A stretch of 12,489 nucleotides of DNA from an uncultured Chlamydiae bacterium. GTDB lineage: Bacteria > Chlamydiota > Chlamydiia > Chlamydiales > Rhabdochlamydiaceae. The position numbers and the translations under genes are program-made. A model generated the notes under the pieces. The model was not told where the DNA came from. It was given only the letters and a program-made list of their open reading frames with translations, and did not search any database. Below, piece after piece: positions 6,252 to 12,489 of this stretch (positions are counted from its first letter, which is position 1; each line of letters starts with the position of its first letter). The stretch spans positions 1-12,489 of the forward strand of contig CAMFJP010000025.1 of the NCBI GenBank assembly GCA_945957075.1, given 5' to 3'.

Positions 6252-6370
6252 GCGACTTTTGTCACCTTTTCTGCGTCTTTTGGTAATTCTTTGTTTTGAA
6301 TTTTTTGGTTTCTTTGTTGAACAACTTCGGTGACTTTATAAATTGTTTCTTTAAAAGAATCGATTTTCAT
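6230..6370 (-). CDS. Small basic protein of 46 residues, unknown
   Basis: The reverse strand encodes a lysine-rich, mostly helical peptide: MKIDSFKETIYKVTEVVQQ, then a KELPKDAEKVTKVA segment and ending SLLKK. A ribosome binding site GAGG lies 6 bases before the ATG (6368-6370), just behind the stop codon of the neighbouring small gene, so the two look like a two-gene unit. The stop codon lies inside the 3' end of the convergent glycosyltransferase-like gene (22-bp overlap). I recognise no family. The balanced amino-acid use and good ribosome binding site support a real gene, but at this length a chance frame cannot be ruled out. Confidence 0.5.
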   Translation of the reverse strand: MKIDSFKETIYKVTEVVQQRNQKIQNKELPKDAEKVTKVAYSLLKK

Positions 6371-6382
6371 AAACAGCCTCAA

Positions 6383-6586
6383 TTATTTTTTATTTGATTT
6401 GTATGTGTTATGGGCTTCTGCCCGCAGTATTTTGGCAATCTGTTGAATCTTATTTGAGGATGTGAGAACCTCGGCCGTATGGTTTTTTTTTGTTTCACGG
6501 GGAATATGTGTGCGCAGTAGATACGCAATGCGTTCTACAGCGGCGCTAAGGGAGTGAACATCTGTATATTTTGCCATAGGCCGCAT
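6383..6586 (-). CDS. Small basic protein of 67 residues, unknown
   Basis: The reverse strand encodes MRPMAKYTDVHSLSAAVERI, then AYLLRTHIPRETKKNHTAEV and a lysine/asparagine-rich end. A second in-frame ATG (6575-6577) would give 64 residues starting MAKYTDVH, which looks more natural. Neither start has a clear ribosome binding site. Predicted content is two or three amphipathic helices, with no membrane segment or known motif. It is followed after 12 bases by the 46-residue gene and lies only 30 bases from the start of the divergent aas-like gene, so any promoter for aas must overlap it. The frame stays open further upstream into aas (to 6742), which I regard as accidental. Confidence 0.45.
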   Translation of the reverse strand: MRPMAKYTDVHSLSAAVERIAYLLRTHIPRETKKNHTAEVLTSSNKIQQIAKILRAEAHNTYKSNKK

Positions 6587-6616
6587 GATGGCATGAATGG
6601 GGGATGACGTCAACTT

Positions 6617-9220
6617 ATGTTTATGACATTTTTGTATTGCATCGTTTCTTTTCTTTTGAGGTTGCGCTACCGGGTGACTGTGCGGGGCAAAGAGGTGCTC
6701 GAAGAGGTGCGGGGTAAAGGGGCTCTTTTTTTGCCAAATCATCCGGCTGAAATCGATCCGGTTATTGTGATGATGTGTTTATGGCGTGCGTCTAAGCCAA
6801 GGCCCTTAATTGTAGATACCTTTTATTGGAAAAAGGGAATTCATTTTTTTATGCGTTGCGTACGTGCGCTTGCGGTCCCTGATTTGGATAAGGGACGAAA
6901 AAATGGATGGAAGGTGCATAAGCTCCGCGAGGTTTTTGAGCAAACAGCAGATGGATTAAAAAAAGGAGATCATTTTTTAATCTACCCATCGGGACGATTG
7001 AAGTTAGAGCAAAAAGAAAAGCTCGGTGGGGCCTCTTTTGTTTATAATCTTTTGCAGGAGTGTCCAGATGCAACTCTTGTTCTTATTCGGACTCGAGGGC
7101 TCTGGGGGAGCCGGTTTTCACGTGCTGTTACAGGGCATACGCCCTCTTTTGGCGGCGTTTTAAAGGAAGGCCTTTTTTTGCTTTTGAAAAATGGTATTTT
7201 TTTTATGCCAAAGCGCGAGGTCTATGTTGATATTGAAATCGCCCCGGCGTCGTTTCCAAGACACCTTGGGCGGTTGACGTGTAATGCGTATTTAGAAGAG
7301 TGGTATAATCGCGTTCCAGATCCGCTCCAGCGTGTTTCAGATTGCTTTTGGAAAACAGCGTATGCACTATGTCATGAAAGGGTGGGGCCTGTATCTGAAA
7401 TCGAGATACCGAAAGATATTGAAAGGGCTGTTTTAGAAAAAATCGGCGCTCTTGTTTCTCGGCCTGTTGAAGAAATCAAAAGAGAGCAGGATCTTTTTTT
7501 AGATTTGGGTCTTGATTCTTTGGATAGCGCGCAGATTTATCTTTTTATGGATGCTGCCTACGATGTCGATAGGCATGCTTTTCCAGCCGTGCGTACTGTT
7601 TTTGATGTTATGAAAGTCTCGGCTCTAGCTGCTGGCTCTAAAACAGCACAACCTGCACACATTCCTGAGGTTAAAAAAAGCAGCACGTGTTGGGCCAGGG
7701 AAAAAACAAGGCCCGCGCCACGTATGCCCGAGGCTAAGACGATTCAAGAGGCTTTTGTGTCCACATGTTTATACATGAAGGGGCATATAGCATGTGCTGA
7801 CGAAGTGACGGGCGTATGGAGTTATCGTAAATTGCTTTTTGTTGCCCAAATGCTTTCTAGACGTTTTGAGGCATTTCCAGAGCAGTATGTGGGTGTTATG
7901 CTTCCAGCTTCGGTTAGCGCATACCTTGTAATTATGGCTCTTTTGTTGGCTAATAAAGTGCCTGTAATGCTCAATTGGACAACGGGCGTGCGCGCTCTGG
8001 ATCATGCGTTTACCTTAACGGATATGAAGCGTGTCATTAGCTCCGATAAATTTTTGGATCGCATTCAGCAAACAGAATGGGGAAAAGTCCTAGAGCATTT
8101 ACTTTGTCTTGAAGAGATAAAAAATACGATTTCTTGGAAAGATAAATTACACGCTGTCTTGGGTCTTTTTTGTCTTAAAAAAGCAGATCTTTTCAATGAA
8201 GAGGCGTGCGCGGTTCTCCTTTTTACAAGTGGGACGGAGAGCTTGCCCAAAGCGGTTCCTCTAACGCACAAAAACATTTTAAGTAACCAAAGAGCAAGTC
8301 TTGAGTGCGTAGAGCTTGAAAGTCAAGATACGTTTTATTGCATGCTTCCTCCATTTCATTCCTTTGGATTTTCTGTGACAGGTCTTTTGCCTTTGCTTGC
8401 AGGGATACGCGCCTATTATGCCCCAGATCCCACAGATACACGGCGGATTGTAGAAGAGATTATTTCTTCTAGGCCTACCCTTTTGTGTTCTGCTCCTAGT
8501 TTTTTGCAAAATATTTTTCAGTGTGCAGAGCCCGAAAATCTTGCTAGTTTGCGGTTGGTTGTAAGTGGGGCTGAAAAGCTCCCAGATAAACTTTCAGCTT
8601 ATGTTGCAAAGGAGTGTCCTTGGATTGAGCTTCTAGAGGGATATGGGATCACAGAATGTAGTCCTATTGTAACGTTAAACCGTCCCGGAAAGACTCCTGT
8701 AGGTGTTGGTTTGCCTGTGCCTGGTATTGAGTTAAAAATTATAGAACAGCAAGAGGTGTGCATTTGTGGCCCTAATGTGTTTTCAGGATATTTAAAAACT
8801 TCCTCTTCTTGTTTTTTGGAAGAAGGAGGCAAAACATGGTACCGCTCAGGCGATAGAGGAGTGATTGATGCGGAGGGGCATTTGATTCTTTTGGGTAGGT
8901 TAAAGCGTTTTGTTAAAATAGGCGGGGAGATGGTGAGTTTACTTGCTATAGAAGAGGCGGTGATGCAGGGCGTAAACTGTGAGAAAAATGAACCTTCTAT
9001 AGCCGTAAGCGCTAGAGAAAAAGAGGGTGAAAAAACCACAATTACACTTTTTACAACCCTATCTCAATTAACAAAAGAAAATGCAAATCAGATTCTTATT
9101 GAGGCTGGGTTTAGCACATTAATTAAAATCGGATTTGTACAGCGCTTAGAGCAAATTCCCTTGACGGGGACCGGGAAAATCCATTATCGTTCTTTGGAAG
9201 AGATGGTTTCATGCGTTTAA
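6617..9220 (+). CDS. aas: Acyltransferase / acyl carrier / acyl-ACP ligase fusion (Aas-like)
   Basis: The 867-residue protein joins three modules. Residues 1 to about 235 are a PlsC-type acyltransferase with a hydrophobic N-terminus, HPAEID at 42-47 (HX4D catalytic motif) and YPSGRLKLE (acceptor-binding motif, usually FPEGTRS). About 260-330 is an acyl carrier domain with LGLDSLDS; Ser301 is the expected phosphopantetheine site. A Pro/Lys-rich linker follows. About 375-867 is an acyl-AMP ligase with the ATP loop TSGTESLPKAV (537-547), YGITE (676-680), YRSGD (742-746), a GRLKRFVKIGGE hinge and catalytic Lys854 in GTGK. The enzyme would activate free fatty acid as acyl-AMP, load it on a carrier and pass it to a lysophospholipid. 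E. coli Aas (719 residues) has only the first and third modules, so the carrier insertion is notable. The start has no clear ribosome binding site; ATG 6623 is an alternative. It overlaps cysS by 10 bp. Confidence 0.9.
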   Translation: MFMTFLYCIVSFLLRLRYRVTVRGKEVLEEVRGKGALFLPNHPAEIDPVIVMMCLWRASKPRPLIVDTFYWKKGIHFFMRCVRALAVPDLDKGRKNGWKVHKLREVFEQTADGLKKGDHFLIYPSGRLKLEQKEKLGGASFVYNLLQECPDATLVLIRTRGLWGSRFSRAVTGHTPSFGGVLKEGLFLLLKNGIFFMPKREVYVDIEIAPASFPRHLGRLTCNAYLEEWYNRVPDPLQRVSDCFWKTAYALCHERVGPVSEIEIPKDIERAVLEKIGALVSRPVEEIKREQDLFLDLGLDSLDSAQIYLFMDAAYDVDRHAFPAVRTVFDVMKVSALAAGSKTAQPAHIPEVKKSSTCWAREKTRPAPRMPEAKTIQEAFVSTCLYMKGHIACADEVTGVWSYRKLLFVAQMLSRRFEAFPEQYVGVMLPASVSAYLVIMALLLANKVPVMLNWTTGVRALDHAFTLTDMKRVISSDKFLDRIQQTEWGKVLEHLLCLEEIKNTISWKDKLHAVLGLFCLKKADLFNEEACAVLLFTSGTESLPKAVPLTHKNILSNQRASLECVELESQDTFYCMLPPFHSFGFSVTGLLPLLAGIRAYYAPDPTDTRRIVEEIISSRPTLLCSAPSFLQNIFQCAEPENLASLRLVVSGAEKLPDKLSAYVAKECPWIELLEGYGITECSPIVTLNRPGKTPVGVGLPVPGIELKIIEQQEVCICGPNVFSGYLKTSSSCFLEEGGKTWYRSGDRGVIDAEGHLILLGRLKRFVKIGGEMVSLLAIEEAVMQGVNCEKNEPSIAVSAREKEGEKTTITLFTTLSQLTKENANQILIEAGFSTLIKIGFVQRLEQIPLTGTGKIHYRSLEEMVSCV

Positions 9221-10626
9221 AACTATATAATTCAGAAAGTTTAGCTAAAGAAGAAATTGTTCCCCTTCACGAGGATGGGGCTTTGCGCATCTATACATGC
9301 GGGCCAACCGTTTATAATTATGCGCACATAGGCAATTTTCGCACCTATATAGCAGAAGATCTTTTGCGTCGCACACTCAAATATTTGGGCTATCGCATAA
9401 ATCATGTGATGAATCTCACGGATGTCGATGATAAAACAATTCGAGGAGCTGTAGCACAGGGGGTCGAACTTAGTGCCTATACTCAGCCCTATATCGATGC
9501 CTTTTTTGCCGATCTCAAACACCTTAATATCGACCCTGCCGACCACTACCCACGCGCTACAGATTACATTTCTAAAATGATAGAGATGATTGAAATATTG
9601 ATGGGAAAAAATGTTGCCTATCTTGGACAAGATGGTAGCGTGTATTATGCAGTAGATCGCTTTCCAACCTATGGTAGACTCTCTCATCTTCCACGAGAGG
9701 CCCTTCGTTCGACTGGAAGAATTGCCGCTGATGAATATGAAAAAGAACATGTTTCCGATTTTGTGTTATGGAAGGCCTATGATGCAGAGCGGGATGGAAA
9801 TGTATTTTGGGAAAGTCCTTGGGGTAAGGGTAGACCTGGATGGCATATAGAGTGTTCTGCCATGGCAACCGATATTTTGGGAGCAAGTATCGATATTCAT
9901 GCGGGGGGGGTTGATAATCGGTTTCCTCACCATGAAAACGAGATTGCACAGTCAGAGGCCTGCACCTGCTGCCGGTTTGTCGCTCATTGGATGCATGTAG
10001 AACATCTTATTGTCGACGGCAAAAAAATGTCTAAGAGCCTTGGCAATGTGTATACCCTAAGGGATTTATTAGCCAAAGGGTTTACAGGAAGGCAAATGCG
10101 CTATGCACTGTTACAAGTGCATTATAGGTCCCCGCTAAATTTCACCCTAGTTGGTCTTGAATCTGCTGGGGCATCTTTGCGTCGGATCGAGGACTTGCTG
10201 TATAGACTGCGCTCGCTTCCGCAAAGAGAGGATGGTGGGCATGCTGCACCTCTTGTACAGACTCTCCATGAGAATTTTCGCCTAGCTCTTGCAGATGATT
10301 TGAATATTTCTGGCGCCCTAGCAGCTCTTTTTGATGCTGTTCATGCAGCGCATGTGCTTTGTGATTCTGGGGTCTTATCTAGAAAAGAGGGAGATGCGTT
10401 GCAACAGGCATTTCGAGATGTCGATGGCGTTCTAGCTATCATGCCTTTTGATGAAGAAGAGGTTATCCCAGAGGCAATTCTAGATGCCCTTGCTAAGCGA
10501 GAGTTAGCGCGTAAAGAAAAAAGATGGGACGATGCGGACAAGTGGCGCAATCATATCCTAGACGCTGGCTTTTTCATCGAAGATACCCCCTCTGGTGCCA
10601 GAGTGCGCTCCTCCAAACCAAAGTAG
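9211..10626 (+). CDS. cysS: Cysteinyl-tRNA synthetase
   Basis: CysS attaches cysteine to tRNA-Cys using ATP. The 471-residue product is full length for this class I enzyme. It has the zinc ligand Cys30 in YTCGPTVYNYAHIGN with the HIGH-type motif HIGN at 39-42, and the WHIECSAMA block with HAGGVDNRFPHHENEIAQSE, which supply further zinc ligands. The KMSKS loop is at 272-276 and the C-terminal anticodon-binding domain ends RELARKEKRWDDADKWR. The ATG lies inside the last codons of the aas-like gene (10-bp overlap), implying translational coupling. A run of eight G (9903-9910) falls in the HAGGVD motif. In C. trachomatis cysS is next to lysS, as here except for the inserted TraB-like gene. Confidence 0.97.
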   Translation: MRLKLYNSESLAKEEIVPLHEDGALRIYTCGPTVYNYAHIGNFRTYIAEDLLRRTLKYLGYRINHVMNLTDVDDKTIRGAVAQGVELSAYTQPYIDAFFADLKHLNIDPADHYPRATDYISKMIEMIEILMGKNVAYLGQDGSVYYAVDRFPTYGRLSHLPREALRSTGRIAADEYEKEHVSDFVLWKAYDAERDGNVFWESPWGKGRPGWHIECSAMATDILGASIDIHAGGVDNRFPHHENEIAQSEACTCCRFVAHWMHVEHLIVDGKKMSKSLGNVYTLRDLLAKGFTGRQMRYALLQVHYRSPLNFTLVGLESAGASLRRIEDLLYRLRSLPQREDGGHAAPLVQTLHENFRLALADDLNISGALAALFDAVHAAHVLCDSGVLSRKEGDALQQAFRDVDGVLAIMPFDEEEVIPEAILDALAKRELARKEKRWDDADKWRNHILDAGFFIEDTPSGARVRSSKPK

Positions 10627-10628
10627 AA

Positions 10629-10689
10629 TTAATTATTGATGATGTTATGCGTCAGAGCCAGTGGCTGCGTAACATGAGTGAATAATTAA
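10629..10689. terminator. Probable bidirectional terminator hairpin between convergent genes
   Basis: TTAATTATT (10629-10637) pairs with AATAATTAA (10681-10689). After a small internal loop, ATGTTA (10642-10647) pairs with TAACAT (10670-10675), continued by TGCG with TGCG including two G-T pairs. The arms have A/T-rich outer ends on both strands, which suits termination in both directions. It lies between cysS (+) and the TraB-like gene (-) and covers the latter's stop codon. Confidence 0.5.
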
Positions 10690-11480
10690 GCATATCTATG
10701 CACTGGGCAGGAGGAGGTAGAAAAGAAAGAGAAAAGTTTTTTAATCGCATTTGTTATTTTAAAAGGTGTGGAGACGGGAGCAAGGCGCATGACCTCTTGT
10801 GTCATTTCTTCTGGGAATAACATGTGGGGGTTATAGTTAACAGGTGTATCTAAAGAATTGATGCATATCAATTCATAATTATTTCTGATTGCAGGATCGT
10901 TTTGAATGGCCTCCAGGTGATCTCTGCCAACAACACATATACAATTTTTTCTTACGCTAGCAATGGAAGCGCACATCGCTCTTTCTCTGTTTCCACCGGA
11001 CGCATACAGGGGATCGCAAGGCAATATTTTCATACCTAATTTTTCTTCTGCAAAAAGGTGCATGTATCCTGCGTTTGCATACACAGGAGATCTTGTTTGC
11101 GCATGTCCTTTGCGTTTTTTTATTTCTTTTTGACAGCAAAGCTCTGTTAGTAAAGTATTGATTCCCAGCTGTTTAGATGCAAGTAGCGCAATTTTTTCTA
11201 TCAGTAAACATTTTCTGTTAATGTGATCTTCGCCGATCAATACGAGTAATTTTTTTCCTTGTCTTTCTGCGGATTGCAGCCCTCTGTAAATTCTTGAGTA
11301 TAGCGATGTGTGCATGGTTTTTAAATCTTGAGTTGATGGCGGACGCGTGTAATGAAGTTCTGGTAGATGCTGTTTATAGTGCGTTCTAAATTCTGCAGGA
11401 ATATCACCACGTCTTATTGCAGTTTCAATAAGTTGAACTTTAATGTAACCATCGTGAGTCATAAGATAATTAGGAAACAT
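10686..11480 (-). CDS. TraB/TIKI/EreA-superfamily-like protein
   Basis: The 264-residue product has the pattern reported for the TraB/PrgY, TIKI, GumN and erythromycin-esterase superfamily: two GX2H motifs (GEDH 83-86 and GRDH 185-188), a conserved Glu (TE, 112-113) and an Arg-containing helix (NRERAM, 164-169) after DP at 156-157. In TIKI proteins these residues form a metal-dependent protease site; in PrgY/TraB they are linked to peptide pheromone control. No signal peptide is visible, so a cytosolic or secreted-effector role is equally possible. The substrate is unknown. AGAGG, 6 bases before ATG (11484-11490 region), and a strong promoter (11514-11542) support the start. It sits on the reverse strand between cysS and lysS, which are adjacent in Chlamydia as I recall, so it looks like an inserted accessory gene. 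The residues after about 240 (KKLFSFFSTS) are not conserved in the family pattern. Confidence 0.65.
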   Translation of the reverse strand: MFPNYLMTHDGYIKVQLIETAIRRGDIPAEFRTHYKQHLPELHYTRPPSTQDLKTMHTSLYSRIYRGLQSAERQGKKLLVLIGEDHINRKCLLIEKIALLASKQLGINTLLTELCCQKEIKKRKGHAQTRSPVYANAGYMHLFAEEKLGMKILPCDPLYASGGNRERAMCASIASVRKNCICVVGRDHLEAIQNDPAIRNNYELICINSLDTPVNYNPHMLFPEEMTQEVMRLAPVSTPFKITNAIKKLFSFFSTSSCPVHRYA

Positions 11481-11513
11481 ATTCGCCTCTTTAATTAACT
11501 TAAATAATCACGA

Positions 11514-11542
11514 ATTATAATTGCGAGTTAATTTGATATCAA
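11514..11542 (-). promoter_or_regulatory. Promoter of the TraB-like gene with palindromic operator-like site
   Basis: On the reverse strand TTGATA (11542-11537), a 17-bp spacer and TATAAT (11519-11514) form a near-consensus promoter. The 10-bp palindrome TTGATATCAA (11533-11542) covers the -35 box and could be an operator, although palindromes of this AT content also occur by chance. The region 11481-11591 contains no other gene. A further 10-bp inverted repeat, GAATTATAAT (11512-11521) with ATTATAATTC (11584-11593), brackets it. Confidence 0.7.
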
Positions 11543-11591
11543 TACGAGATGTAAATTTAAAAGACAACTAAAAATTCTGCGTTATTATAAT

Positions 11592-12488
11592 TCAATTTTC
11601 TTCTGGACGCATGATAGGAAAATAAAGAATATCGCGAATAGAAGCGGCGCCTGTAAAGAGCATCACGAGCCTGTCTAAGCCGATGCCAAGACCGCCGGCT
11701 GGGGGCATTCCTTGGCAAATTGCTTCTAAGAATTCTTCATCTAAAGGGTGCGCTTCTTCGTTGCCAGCTAGCTTGTCAGCTGACTGCATTTCTAAAAGTT
11801 TTCTTTGGAGTTCGGGATCGTTAAGCTCAGAGTAGCTGTTGCAAAATTCTTCGCCTCCGATGAATGTTTCAAAACGTTCTACAAGTCCGGCTGCTCTAGC
11901 AACAGGATCGCGATGTAATTTGCAGAGAGGGGTTGTTTCTATGGGGTGATCTGTAATGTGGTGGGGCTGTATGAGTTTTGATTCGACATACTCTTCAAAA
12001 AGAAAAGAGATCAGCTTGCCGCGGGAAGCTGAGGATAGCTCTTCTTGTTTTACAACAGGGGCTAGCAGTTCTTTAATTTCTTTGTCGGAAAGAGTATCTA
12101 CTGTGATTCCAGCGTAGCGCTCGATACTTTCCTTCATGGTGAGTCTTTGCCAGGGAGCTTTTAATTCGATGATCAGCTCTTCTCCTGTTTCTGTGTTGTA
12201 GTGGGGAATTCTAGTTGTGTGAAATAGTTCGAGTGCGACTTGTTCAAACAGCTGTTCTACAAGAACCATCATATCGTTATAGTCCCAGTAGGCCGCATAG
12301 GCTTCGAGCTCTGTAAATTCTGGGTTATGGGTTCTGTCGATCCCTTCGTTGCGAAAGACTTTGCCGATTTCGAATACCTTATCCAGACCTCCGACAAGTA
12401 GCTTTTTCAAGGGGATTTCTAAAGAGATGCGCAAGAACATCTCTTGGTTTAGAGCGTGTAGCTTGGTTGTAAAGGGTCTAGCGGCAGC
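11592..12488 (-). CDS. lysS: Lysyl-tRNA synthetase (class II), 5' end outside the window
   Basis: LysS charges tRNA-Lys with lysine. Only the C-terminal 298 residues are present; the frame stays open to the window edge, so the first ATG seen inside (12440) is not the true start. The upstream residues AAARPFTTKLHALNQEMFLR match the family block xxAARPFxTHHNALxxxxxLR. Motif 2 is visible as VFRNEGIDRTHNPEFTELE, a further block as FIGGEEFCNSYSELNDP, and motif 3 as GGLGIGLDRLVMLFTG near the C-terminus. The product ends PIMRPEEN, typical of LysS. No hairpin terminator is obvious after the stop codon, and the promoter of the TraB-like gene lies 50 to 80 bp downstream on the same strand. Confidence 0.96.
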   Translation of the reverse strand, partial: AAARPFTTKLHALNQEMFLRISLEIPLKKLLVGGLDKVFEIGKVFRNEGIDRTHNPEFTELEAYAAYWDYNDMMVLVEQLFEQVALELFHTTRIPHYNTETGEELIIELKAPWQRLTMKESIERYAGITVDTLSDKEIKELLAPVVKQEELSSASRGKLISFLFEEYVESKLIQPHHITDHPIETTPLCKLHRDPVARAAGLVERFETFIGGEEFCNSYSELNDPELQRKLLEMQSADKLAGNEEAHPLDEEFLEAICQGMPPAGGLGIGLDRLVMLFTGAASIRDILYFPIMRPEEN

Positions 12489-12489
12489 G

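Noticed and set aside
8599..9039. 146-codon reverse frame inside the aas-like gene
   Set aside because: Antisense to a clearly conserved ligase domain, with unlikely composition.
9241..9750. 169-codon reverse frame inside cysS
   Set aside because: Antisense to highly conserved cysS motifs; a shadow of codon bias.
11592..12440. lysS as a complete 282-residue gene starting at 12440
   Set aside because: The frame continues upstream with conserved LysS residues to the window edge, so the ATG is internal.

Overview
The window looks like a fragment of a genome from the phylum Chlamydiota, probably an environmental (Parachlamydiales-type) lineage rather than Chlamydiaceae. The gene set rsfS-fabF, an aas-type acyl-ACP ligase, and cysS next to lysS recalls the C. 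trachomatis neighbourhood CT769-CT782 (recalled from memory, not searched). The presence of nadD argues against Chlamydiaceae, which I recall lack NAD synthesis. The first 47 bases are not biological: they are Illumina Nextera adapter plus an index sequence, so position 48 is the true left end of the contig.

Layout. 48-431 (+) is the 3' part of a sirtuin-like gene. 503-1309 (+) encodes an exported protein of unknown function with a methyltransferase-like motif. 1440-1521 (-) is tRNA-Leu(TAG) with its own promoter. 1746-2426 (+) encodes an FkbM-like methyltransferase with a signal peptide, followed by a very strong 29-bp perfect inverted repeat. 2600-4029 (+) is a probable operon of nadD, rsfS and a one-pass membrane coiled-coil protein, closed by a Rho-independent terminator nested in a larger hairpin. 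4271-6251 (+) is fabF, driven by a good sigma-66/70-type promoter and overlapping a glycosyltransferase-like gene. 6230-6586 (-) holds two small unrecognised genes in tandem. 6617-10626 (+) is a large acyltransferase-ACP-acyl ligase fusion overlapping cysS. 10686-11480 (-) is a TraB/TIKI-like gene with its own promoter, inserted between cysS and lysS. 11592-12488 (-) is lysS, with its 5' end beyond the window.

How the genes fit together. fabF elongates fatty acids in the FAS II pathway, and the tri-domain Aas-like protein would activate free (possibly host-derived) fatty acids and esterify them into phospholipid. nadD makes NAD, rsfS silences idle ribosomes, and cysS, lysS and tRNA-Leu serve translation. 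Lineage-specific material fills the gaps between these housekeeping blocks: the exported methyltransferase-like proteins, the coiled-coil membrane protein, the small reverse-strand genes, the TraB-like protein, and a dispersed short repeat associated with intergenic hairpins. No CRISPR array, insertion sequence or phage gene was seen.
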